DNA of 64,000 bases from Haemaphysalis longicornis (lineage: Eukaryota > Arthropoda > Arachnida > Ixodida > Ixodidae). The notes beneath the pieces were generated by a model, which saw only the letters and a program-made list of their open reading frames with translations, was not told where the DNA came from and made no database searches. The DNA is taken from contig CM023452.1 of assembly GCA_013339765.2 (NCBI GenBank), forward strand, positions 161,416,416-161,480,415, read 5' to 3'. Made by a program: the position numbers and the translations under genes. Shown piece after piece: positions 24,494 through 33,778 of this stretch (positions are counted from its first letter, which is position 1; every line of letters begins with the position of its first letter).

Positions 24494-25092
24494 GTTCTAG
24501 CCATCAACCATGAAGAAAACGACAAAACTGGCAGTATGTACAGGGCTTAGTCAAAGTGTTCGTTGTGTTCAAAGGGAGCCGAATCGTGGTGGCGGCGGGG
24601 CCATCTGTTGCTGTAATAAATAGCTCTTGTGTTCGGTGACGTTCAAAGTATTTTGCGGGATGCTTCGCATATAGCTTGCAACCAGCGCCACTTTTTTTAC
24701 AGTAAAACAAAGTTTTTGCACCACGCTTTATTGCCACAATGATATAATGGCACCCCTCTTGTATTCCTCGCCTCACGTGACAGTTATACGCTACAGCTTA
24801 ACTTCTAGCTCGAGCGTCGAGCAAAAGCAGCGTCGCAAGTGCAAAAAGTTATTAGTGAAACCTCCTTAAAATATTCGGGCTTGCTGGCATCAATACCTAC
24901 AAAGCGTACGCCTGAATAGTTTTGATACATACGTGTACCTGGGAACTGGAAGCGCATATTCGTGCATTTCATCTCGTGCCCGAAGGTTTGTCGTTAATTA
25001 TACAATATGCTTTATGTTAATCAGCGTTTTGCTGCACGTGGCTACCTATGACACCTTCGTGGCTATGTTTCCACGGGTCGCGCAGAAAAACG

Positions 25093-25645
25093 TTTTTTTT
25101 TTTTTGCAGTGCGCAGCCAGAAGTGGCGAAGACCGGAGATGCCGAGCGGAACACGTTCCGCTCCCCGCTAGCAGACGACGCTCGGTTTCCTAGCGCAACT
25201 CGCAACCGCAGCGCCGCGGTGGCGAGAGTCGTGGCCGGCCGTATTCTCTCCACGGCCGCGGCGGGGAGATACGGAACTGAAACAAAAGTGTGGCAAACTG
25301 TTCGCATGGCGACACAGTGAAACATCCCCCTTGCGAGGGGCACGATCAAATGCAGAGCATTTCCTAGGGTGCACGACGTTAAGTACTTTGCGTTACGTTA
25401 ATATTGTTGCACTTGTGGCAACTGCTGACGAGAGAGCGCTCGTCACCAGTAAAATTGGCAGCCTCGGCGCACGTTGAGACCGAGAGAGGGGAGAGAGTGT
25501 CCTTGAAACGTGCCTGGGCGCACTATCGAATGTTGATTGCGCCGATAGCGAAACGTCTGAGCCGGGCATGTCGAGGCGAGCGATGCGGACAACTACGAAC
25601 GCCAAGAACGGGTTACATCGTGACTTAAAGAAATGCTCTTCATTT
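25093..25645 (-). mobile_element. Poly(A) retroposon, minus orientation
   Basis: About 553 bp begins with a T run at 25093-25105, which is the poly(A) tail of a minus-strand insertion. It is flanked by AAAACG at 25087-25092 and 25646-25651. The mirror arm has the uninterrupted site CGCAGAAAAACGAATC (reverse complement near 61325). AAAA at the target and a poly(A) tail fit LINE-machinery insertion. The body is GC-rich with CCGCGGCCGTGGAG, and I do not recognise a coding domain. It may be a SINE or a processed transcript of a cellular gene. Confidence 0.82.
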
Positions 25646-26174
25646 AAAACGAATCAAGAACAGCTATCTTTCCGACCGTACGCCGTCGTCCTGGTGAATA
25701 CCCTCTGCCAGCAATGAACTCATGGGTGAACCCTCACCTCTCTGCTACTTTGAAATAGATGGGGGGAGCCGGGCAGCCTCCTCTTCTGAGACTATGAGCT
25801 CAGGGGTGGCAGTGGCCATGCACCCGTGCTTTTTTACTGCAAGAACTGTATGTGTGAATCCCTTTGTTTATTATCATTCAGAGAGCCATTGACGGACTCT
25901 GGTAAAAATTTAGGTTTAAACTCATCTGTTCGGCCCATTAAATACCATGGTGTGAATCGTGTTTGGTGTAAGTCGAGCGTTCCCTGTCGGGCCTGCACAA
26001 GGCTTGAAAAAATTGTAAAAACTCGCATGCATGGTTTTTCGCAGTCGCTTCTCAAAGGGGGACGCTCTAAAATATCAAAACTATTTGGCCTTTTCTATTC
26101 AAGGATTTTGTGGTGCCAGCATTCTAGACCGAACATTTGAGTAGCTTGTGGTCATTACAGTGTCGGAAAACAGA

Positions 26175-26290
26175 TGGAGCGACTGCAGGGAGCACGTTAA
26201 AGGTCCCCATGTGGTCAAAATTAATCCGGAGTGCTGCACAACTCCGCGCCTCATCACCTGCGTTCCGTCGGCTAGTTTACCCTAAAAAAG
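26175..26290 (+). repeat. Dispersed arthropod repeat core, arm 1 copy
   Basis: The stretch CCATGTGGTCAAAATTAATC at about 26207 and its flanks resemble a core I recall as abundant in tick transcripts and genomes (GGTGGTCAAAATTAATCCGG type). The same sequence appears inverted in arm 2 at 60727-60770, so it predates the arm duplication. The family name is uncertain. Confidence 0.5.
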
Positions 26291-26597
26291 ACTATCAACT
26301 ATTGCAAAGACCCCGTCAACAAATTGTTATATTCCTTTCGTGCAATAGTTGTAGGAAGTATAACTATAATTAACAAAAACGCTGTCTGTGGAGTGCCATC
26401 TAACGGTACTATAAGCGAGCCACTATAGCGACGTCCAATCACGTTTTTGTTTCGGAAAGCAGACCTGGAGCTTTTTCGCTCTGCGTAACGTACAGAAACC
26501 TAAACTAACGGATATAAACCGAACATGTAAAACACCGAATACCAATCTCTGCTGGCAAAAGGGAAACTGAAACCAATAGAAGAGAAAAAAAGTTGCA

Positions 26598-26670
26598 AAC
26601 TCAGGAATCGAACCACCGCCCACCCCATCCGGGAGATGAGACGTTACCCTTACACCATTTAGCTAACGTT
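26598..26670 (-). repeat. tRNA-like SINE head, arm 1 copy
   Basis: On the minus strand GTTAGCTAAATGGT (26654-26667) resembles a polymerase III A box and GTGGTTCGATTCC (26604-26616) a B box, about 40 bp apart as in tRNA genes. The cloverleaf is degenerate, and the homologous sequence continues past the 3' end (toward lower coordinates) into about 180 bp shared with arm 2. This fits a tRNA-derived SINE better than a functional tRNA. Mirror copy: 60288-60358. Confidence 0.6.
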
Positions 26671-27111
26671 TCGATTCATGCCATTCTACCCTCAAATTTC
26701 CACACCAGCGGATGGCACACTATAGCCAAGCCTCAGCACTGAACTGGAGCGCCGTTAGAGGCGCTCCAGACAACTCGCGAAAATCGCGCCTCGTATTCTG
26801 TGCATAGACATTTTCGACTAGAACTCGCCCACTTTAGAAAACTGGACTTTCACAATAAATTCAAACCACGAATGTTCCAACTACTTTTGTCATCATCGTG
26901 AATTCTACGAGTAGAAGAGCAATGTTTATGTGGGTTGGTGATAAAAATGCTAACAAAATTACTAACAATAATACCAACAAAAACAACACCTATATTTGTG
27001 TTCGGAAAAAAAATTAAATTTAGAAAAAAAGGTAATCAATCAACAAAAAACTAAGAGAAAAACCTGCTTTGGATAGATCCCAAACCGTTAGCACCAGTAC
27101 TCAGTTGCAAA

Positions 27112-27175
27112 ATCTGGAATCGAACCACCGCCCTTCCCATCCGCGTCGAGGCCACAGGGCCCGAATAGTGGGTTG
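27112..27175 (-). repeat. Second tRNA-like module, arm 1 copy
   Basis: On the minus strand GTGGTTCGATTCC (27117-27129) is a B-box match, with TGTGGCCTCGACGCGG upstream as a weak A-box candidate. The mirror copy in arm 2 (57541-57582) has GTAGTTCGAGTCC. The shared flanks show that it was present before the duplication. Confidence 0.5.
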
Positions 27176-27481
27176 CTTTTACCAGGCGCTCAAAAGAATA
27201 GCGCGCCCAGTGACGTCAGACATGTCACGAGGATGCTCTGTGCAGCGCAGCGTTTGGAAACATGCGGCCCGGCTTCTCTCTCATCCGCAGCCAAGCTCGC
27301 ATGCCCGCCGCGAGTCACGTAGTCACGCGAGAACCCACCTACCCCACTTGCGAGTTGCGCATGCGCCAAACCCTAAGCGGTGACGGCGGCGGCTTGCGAA
27401 CGCGGCCGTCGGCGCGGATTGGCATGACTAGTCTAACGGTGCGTTGGTAAGCTTACGGCACAGCTGCGGTAAAATGGAGAT

Positions 27482-27934
27482 CTAGTTCTCCGCCACGGAG
27501 AAACGGCTCGACTGGATTGGCAAAGCTTTGCTTGTAAAATGTTCGCCACGGTTGAACGCGGTGAACCCAAGTTGTGAACGGGCAGCTGAGTATTCGCGCT
27601 GAGTGCGTGCATAGAACGCGCACACAATTTCACCGCAAGACCGAACACCGATGCCGCTCGGGGCAGTCGGCGCTACAGGCATGCGCGCGTTAGCGAACTT
27701 GGATGCACTCAACGCGCCCTTACCCTTTCCCCCATCTGCCGTCCACACCCCTCCTCTTGAAACAAATGAGCGATTACATGGTATCACTGTGGAACCACAT
27801 AAGGCGTTACATGACCTAGACTGAGTCAGAATGGCGGTTTGGGAAACGTGCAGTTGTCTAGGTTCGTACCTGAAGCAATAGCTAGCTTGTAATAACAGAG
27901 CTATAACTGCCTTGTTGGAGCACTGCTGGCACAA
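27482..27934 (-). other. 150-codon open frame shared with arm 2 (coding status doubtful)
   Basis: The frame on the minus strand runs 150 codons and matches, without any indel, the 150-codon frame at 56762-57214 on the plus strand of arm 2. Both open with TTG rather than ATG, and the first in-frame ATG is near codon 85. I count about 33 amino-acid differences in 150 positions by eye, close to what unconstrained DNA at about 10% divergence would give. No domain, signal peptide or membrane segment is recognised. I regard it as an unproven frame. Confidence 0.35.
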
Positions 27935-28326
27935 TGGAAGGCTGTAAGCGTGTCTGCGGCAGTTATCTTCAGCAGCTCTAGGAAAGCTCAGACACCCACT
28001 CCAGTAAGGGATGTGTTTACGCCACGAGAAAGCTCTATGCAGAGCTTGGGCTGTGAACTCCCACTCCCCAGAACGGAGCGCAGAGAAAAAAGCGGAGGCG
28101 GTAACCTCACCGTAACGCAGTCAGCACTGGTGATGAACTGCGCTGCTTGGTGCCACGGCCGGATCCCGGTAGCAGTTGGACGTGCCGTAGGATATGCGAC
28201 AATGCGACGGCGTTCCGGGCACACCGTTACGCCTTCTGAGATGACGCAGGGGACGAAAGCACCGAAGCCGTCGTAGAACCGCGGGCGTCCAGAACCAGCT
28301 GCAGCTCCGCCAGCCACGTACGAGAG

Positions 28327-29287
28327 TTGTTGTTGTTCCTTGATATTATTGTCGCATACCCAATCAGGGGATCGGCCAAACATCAGTCGTTAATTCGAAT
28401 GAGATTACTGCCTAAGTGGATGATTCAAAGAAAATTAGAAATATTTGGGAGATTTTTTTTTCTTGTGTTGGAGGAATTGAGTTTTGGAATTTGGTCAATA
28501 TTGAAAAAAAGGAAATAAATAAATAAATAAATAAAAATAAGGCGAGGAAGAAGAAGAAGAAGGAGAAGAAGAAGGAGGAGGAGGGGGGAGCGGTGGAGGA
28601 GAATAATAAAAAATATTCAGAAATGGATGCTTTTGGAGGTCTCAAGTGGGGTGCCAGAATAAGATGCGAATTAGGTTGTAAATCTTTTGGAATTTTTTAT
28701 GAAGCGCAGAAGAGCAGAACTAACATCCCGGTGGCAATATCCCGTTTCTGAAGCCCCGAATGATAATAGAGTTGGCACTGATAATGCCAACCTCAGGAGA
28801 TGAAGCGGCACATCAAGGAGCTGACGTCTGAGGTTTGAAAATCGTCGACATGACAAAAGGAAATGGTCGACCGACTCTTCTTCATTATAGTAACTGCACA
28901 TGGCAGTCTGCGCCACACGAGCCCTGTGGAGGTATCTGTTCAACTGGGGCTCACGACATCGAAGGCTCGTTACAATCGCCTCAGGTCGCGTGAGGGGCAC
29001 CAATTCGGATTCCAGGAGAATTTTAGATGAGAAAAATCTCGCAATGACAATAAGACTGATTTGTGCTGCCCTTGCAGCTTCAGCAATCTACAGAATCTTA
29101 CGGCGGGTAATAAAGGCGTTGTCTCAATGACATCGACAACAGGCCCGGAGAGTGCTACCCTTGCCAGTGAATATGCGGTTTCATGAAAGGAGATTCCCGC
29201 ATGCCCAGGGACCCAAAGAAGGTGAATTTCAGTAATATGAGGTGGCAGAAGGGATCGGAACGTCCGTAGAAGAGGTGAGTCTTTAGG
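28327..29287 (-). mobile_element. 5'-truncated LINE tail (LINE E), arm 1 only
   Basis: On the minus strand the frame at about 29280-28970 encodes the end of an RNase H domain (HLLWVPGHAGISFHETAYSL). A second frame at 29003-28671 holds the Cys-Cys-His-Cys module CSYYNEEESVDHFLLSC. A pyrimidine-rich 3' region follows (28505-28600 on the plus strand is purine-rich), and the element ends in an AAC-repeat tail (TTGTTGTTGTT at 28327). GAGAG occurs on both sides (28322-28326 and 29287-29291). The mirror site in arm 2 reads straight through ACGAGAGCTCAGG. A simple-repeat tail exactly at the junction favours insertion in arm 1 over deletion in arm 2. Confidence 0.75.
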
Positions 29288-29599
29288 AGAGCTCAGGTGA
29301 TAATCATCTCTCCGCCTTACTGTATTGGCTCTTGCCAACAGAGGGGGATTGGCCAGGGTTTGTGGGTGGCTATTTATTTAGGTTATAAAAGGGTAAATAT
29401 TGGAATGAAAAAAGACGAGAATTACGAGACTCACACCGTAAAGGGAGGAGGGGCGCGGGTTGAAAAGATAGATTTAACGAGGGTGTCTTCCGGTGGTCGA
29501 AATGAAGTGAAGTAAAAGTTAAATTTCTCTTTTGTTTCTCGGTGACAGCTAGCACCGAAGAAAAGCAGCGCTGCAGTGGCTAGCTCGAAACCGAGTTCT

Positions 29600-29940
29600 T
29601 TATATGGGATAGTGAGTTACTTGTTTCTAAGATAAGCGAAGCGGTGGCAATCAAAAAAGTAATGTTCTAATGATTCTGTTTGATTGCAAGTCACGCAAGC
29701 GTTCGTTGATGCCGAGCCACACCTGTTTAAATACAATTTTAGCTTAGGAAATCGGCATCTCGGGGACGTGAAGGACACTTTACATTTATGATGGTGATGG
29801 CCCCGAAGGGCGCGATGATAAATCCTTGGAAGAGGACTGGATCTGTCTTTGTAGGCTACAGTATCTCTATTAGTGTACATAAATGCCATTTTATCATGTG
29901 CAACAAGAACAAGAATTGAATTACCTACTAATCGCAAAGA
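29600..29940 (-). pseudogene. LINE ORF2 C-terminal fragment, shared by both arms
   Basis: The minus-strand frame (29937-29617) contains the terminal zinc motif CVTCNQTESLEHYFFDC preceded by a basic stretch, as at the end of LINE ORF2 proteins. The homologous sequence lies inverted in arm 2 at about 55560-55870, with frame damage. It therefore inserted before the arms were duplicated. The zinc-motif sequence differs from that of LINE E, so it is a different family. Confidence 0.7.
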
Positions 29941-30669
29941 CCCGAATTTCTTTTATAGTCTTCCTTCTCTCTTTCAAGTGTTCGGTGTGTGGAAGGTGGG
30001 TTACCATATTTATGGAAAAAACTGCAAATAACAGGACGAAGGGTTGTTGCTTCCAGCTTTCCAGCGGGTTACTTAAACATTTGTTTGGTTCGTGGTTTCC
30101 GCAAAAAACATTCATTTGTAATCAGCTACAAAAAAGCGTTCTGATTTTTTAATAGCCACATCATTATCATCATCACAACATTAACGTCGTCATCGATTGT
30201 TGTGAGTGCCCACATTCAATGAGCTCCACCCTATTATACACTAGAGGGAAATCTGGCGCCACCCTCCAGGGGAGCCCACGCTTCAGAGAGCGTTTCGTCA
30301 CGTACTGGGCAGGAGCGCTGTGAGCGTGTGGACGTGACTCTGTGCTGCTCCCTTTTACATCGACTTCCCTGCGCCCATTCAACTCCTTGTGCATCAGAAC
30401 GGACACCATCAACGTTCTGAGTGCTCGTGGCTTCGAAACCGGTACCTCGGAGGGCGCTTCGGCGCCCACCGCCTTCTGCAACGAATGCCTTGCCGGTCGG
30501 TCGGCGGCTAGGCCTAACTCGCCGCTTTCAGATCCGCGAACGCCGCCCGATGTCTGTCACTGCTGCACGTGCTACCAGTTCTCGAGCTGGCTGCTCTGGC
30601 ACGCGGGCGGGCGCACGTGGGCTTGCGCCGCCCTTGTTGACTCTTCCACCGGCGGTATATGGCTCGCCT

Positions 30670-31617
30670 ATGGACCATGACTCATCGACGCCGGGCGTGG
30701 CCCCGGAGTCCTCGACAGCAATGGATTGTGTCTGGTTGAATTCCGGCCAGCTAGGAGGTACGCCTACGGTTCCTCCAACTACGCCGCCTCCCAAGAGGGC
30801 GATGCAAGGCCCTTCGGTACCAGCATCCGACCTGCCCTCCCAAGGTTGCATCGCCAAGCGCCAGTGTCCGACTCTCCCATCAACTGGTCTCCTAACATCG
30901 ACATCTGCAGGGTCGTACAAGGTGGTTTGCAAGCCACGCTGCGCCTACGATATGTCAAAACTGCCCAATCAAGTCATGCAACGCACTCTTGATGGTTGTC
31001 TCGGCACCACGGGGTTTAGTGGCTACACTTACCACCGCCCCACCTACACGATCTCTGTGTGGGTGCCTACCCTTGAAGCCACTGCCAAACTGCGTACCCT
31101 CCAATCGATACCGGTCACAGAAACATTTACCCTCCCAGTCCAAGCCTACCTCACCTCCGGAACTGACCTCAAAAGGTACGTTGTGAGTGGAGTAGATGTC
31201 GGGCAGGATGAAGCGACTCTAAGTGCAGACCTCACCTGTCCAACTCATAAGGTGGTGTCGGCGCGATACCTAGGGCGCAGCCGTACATGCCTAGTCACCT
31301 TAAGTGGGCCTTCGGAACCACCTTCCTGCCTTTACTACTTTGGGTGTATCCTTCGGGTTCGCCCGTTCCGGCCGTCCGCGATATTCTGCTACCAGTGTTT
31401 ACGTCCTGGACATATGAAGGCCTCTTGTCCAACTCCTCCAAAGGACGCAGATATGGAAGCCCCGACAACGCCGGAATATCGCTGCTCATTGTGTCGCAGC
31501 AACGACCACGACATAACGTCTGCGAAGTGCCCAACAAATTGCCGCGCAACAGAGAAACTGCGGGAAAACAAAGCTACGGCCAAAACAAAGCTACGGCAGA
31601 CACTGGCAATATGTTAG
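30670..31617 (+). pseudogene. LINE A ORF1 (Gag-like nucleic-acid-binding protein), broken
   Basis: The frame is open from about 30421; the first good ATG is at 30670. ORF1 proteins coat the LINE RNA. The N-terminal half is proline-rich. The middle has an RRM-like or gag-like region ending in ARYLGRSRTCLVTLSG. Two zinc knuckles follow: CYQCLRPGHMKASC starting at 31387, and CSLCRSNDHDITSAKC near 31483. The frame ends at 31617 after a lysine-rich stretch, near a short duplication of AAAACAAAGCTACGG. The natural C terminus continues in another phase to about 32165. Confidence 0.8.
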
Positions 31618-32165
31618 CACGGTCGAACAGGTATGAAGCATTAGCAGAAGAACAGGAATGTGACGAATCTGCGGAGCTAAATGGGAGCCAACCACTCGGC
31701 GACCACACCTACGCTACTGCGGTGAAGCGGCGACGTCAACCACCAGGCAATACCCGCAAGGAATCATTGCCTTCAACTACGGGTTGCGCGGATAGCGTGG
31801 CTGCTTTGGACCACCGTTTGGCGGAGCTAGAAGCAGAAATGAAGTGTATCCGGCAGCGTCGTGCAACCTTAGCGCAACGGGCGAAGCACCAGGAAACACC
31901 TGGTTCAACAACTGCCGCATCAGTGCAACGTCGCGCGACCTTTGCGCAACGGGGACAGCACCACGATGCACGTGCTCCTCCACCTGCCACTTCAGCGCCG
32001 CTTCGGGAATTACATGCTAATTCTTCTAACCTTACGGCCACAGAACTTCTGACTTTCGTAGCGGAGCAACTGCAACATCTGGCGACGGTTCTCGTGGCGC
32101 ACCTACGTCCATGTTGGCTTCAGTGGCCCCTCAAGGTGCGAATGCTTCCCCAAGCCCGCTACTGA
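31560..32165 (+). pseudogene. LINE A ORF1 C-terminal part in shifted frame
   Basis: The continuation contains SNRYEALAEEQEC, a basic segment, and a heptad-like coiled-coil stretch (DHRLAELEAEMKCIRQRRAT) that may mediate ORF1 oligomerisation. The phrase RRATxAQR occurs twice about 30 residues apart, from a short internal duplication (CGTGCAACCTTAGCGCAACG at 31860 against CGCGCGACCTTTGCGCAACG at 31932). Confidence 0.68.
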
Positions 32166-32169
32166 CACA

Positions 32170-33713
32170 AGTGTGTACTCCAGTGGAACTGCAGAGGTCT
32201 CGCGACCAAGGTAGGGGAGCTGCAGTCTCGTCTCCGCATGGGCACACTTCAAGCGTGGGCTCTGCTCTTGCAGGAGACCAACTCAGTGCCCCGCATTAAG
32301 GTATTCACTGCGAACTCTTCACCTACCATTCCGGACCGCCGTTGCAGCAATGAATCTGCTCCACCTGGTAAAGTGGCGGTGTATGTAGCCACCTGTTACC
32401 CCCAGACTCAAGTGCCGTTGGTGTCTTGGTGCAGTGCGTGGCAGGAAGTGGTTGCTGTATTGGTTCGCCTACCCCGCACAGACGTCATCCTGGTGTCGTG
32501 CTACGTGCGTCCGTACAGTGGCAGTGCACCCCGACTGCGAATGGGCTGGCTTGCTCACCATTCGCTGCACGTACCCCGGACGACCTGTGCTAGTCGGTGG
32601 GGACTTTAATGCGCCTCATGAGGCGTGGGGTTACCCTTCGTCCAGTGCGCGTAGTGTGGCAGTCTTAGACACATTTACAAGCCAGCAGTTTGTGCTACTG
32701 AATGCTCCGCACATATCGACACGTCGCTGGGATCATCCTCGCGCGCCCCCCTATGCCCCGGACCTTTCCTGGTGGACAGGCTTAACTCCGGTCTCATGGG
32801 ACCGTGAGCCGGACTGTTGGGGCAGTGACCACGATCCCCTACGTCTTGGTTTAGCTCCAGGGTCCCAACGATGCCTACGGCGCCGCTGTCGTGTGACTGA
32901 CTGGGACTTGTTTAGGAGGGTGTTAGACAGCTCCCTACCTGGAACCCTACGCGATGCAGTGCCTATTTTAAGCGCCGCCCTTAAGGACGCAACGCGAACA
33001 CCTTGGGTGGACGAGTCTAGGCTAGTTCCTTACCTGCATCTCCTTCGATTATGGGCAGCTCGTCGTCGTGCTGAACGGGCTGTGAACCGCTATCCAGGAT
33101 CTCCAGATCTGCGAGCTTCTTTAAATCCTGCCACAGCCGCTGCCCGCCGCCACGAGAAGCGCCTTTCTAGACAAAGGTGGTTAGATTGGTGTGCGTCCAT
33201 TGGACCGTCCTCAACATCTTCCATCTGGCGGACATTCCGCAGCGTGGAAGCTGGTGCACGACCACTGGACCCTGCCACTAGTGCGTGCCTTGCCTCTGGG
33301 AAAACGCCAAAACAATTTGCCCCAGAGTTAGCCAAAGCATTGTTTTCGGTGTTCGACCAGGCTCCACCACAATTCATCGGCCAACTTTACCTCCCTCCTG
33401 AAGCAGGTGCGTGCCCAGCTCAGGTGGACATTGATGGCATACAAGGGCCCTTTACAATGGCGGAATTTGTGGCCGCCATCGACCAGGCAAAGTTGCGCAC
33501 AGCTCTGGGACCAGATGGTATCACCTATGAAGTGTTCAAGAACGCTGATGGCCCAGCTCTTCAGTGGATGCTTGACTCACTCAACGCCATCTGGGCCTCA
33601 GCGGAGCTCCCAGCTTCCTGGAAACATGCGGAGGTGGTGCCGGTACCAAAACCAGGCAAGCCAGTGGACCGCATGAGTAACCTTAGGCCGATTGCATTGA
33701 CGTGCACTATCTG
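32170..33713 (+). pseudogene. LINE A ORF2: endonuclease and RT N terminus, broken
   Basis: ORF2 would nick the target DNA and prime reverse transcription. AP-endonuclease motifs are spread over frames: LLQETN at about 32265, GGDFNAPH at about 32597, and GSDHDPL near 32821. A basic, helical linker of about 180 residues follows. The RT start shows GPDGITYEVFKN and then NLRPIALTC near 33690. Frames change at least twice between 32170 and 32480. Sequence past 33713 is not LINE RT, so the catalytic YxDD is missing. Confidence 0.8.
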
Positions 33714-33778
33714 GGAGTACCTCCAGGGCGGGGGATCAAGGGGCACAGGGCAATTGTGACACAAACGTGGCAGAGTTC
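33714..33778. repeat. 65-bp block mirrored in arm 2
   Basis: GAGTACCTCCAGGGC through TGGCAGAGTTC reappears as reverse complement at 53114-53176 with few differences. On the inner side both copies join the 520-bp arrays. On the outer side arm 1 joins LINE A and arm 2 joins LINE D, each in plus orientation. Its origin is not known. Confidence 0.78.

Larger units (their letters stand above)
22250..30312. repeat. Large inverted repeat, arm 1 outer part
   Basis: This region recurs as reverse complement at 55184-62315, in mirror order. Matched points found by eye: 22606 with 61957, 24500 with 61929, 25092 with 61332, 26620 with 60340, 26880 with 60070, 27120 with 57580, 27930 with 56765, 28320 with 56380, 29300 with 56355, 30312 with 55184. 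A sample of about 90 bp at 24502 differs at six or seven positions. Arm 1 carries extra DNA at 22632-24493, 25093-25645 and 28327-29287. The similarity continues inside through the block at 33714 and the 520-bp array. Confidence 0.9.
30313..33713 (+). mobile_element. LINE A (I/R1-type non-LTR retrotransposon), 3' part missing
   Basis: The element begins exactly where similarity between the two arms stops (CGTACTGGGCAGG ends at 30313). It contains a 5' region, ORF1, and ORF2 with endonuclease and the first RT motifs. It then breaks off at NLRPIALTCTI (about 33710), where the 60-bp block shared with arm 2 begins. The RT catalytic boxes, RNase H and 3' end are absent here. Orientation is plus. 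Confidence 0.85.

Noticed and set aside
26423..26623. Short frame of about 60 codons conserved with 60342-60536
   Set aside because: It coincides with the SINE-like body; conservation is explained by the DNA-level duplication.
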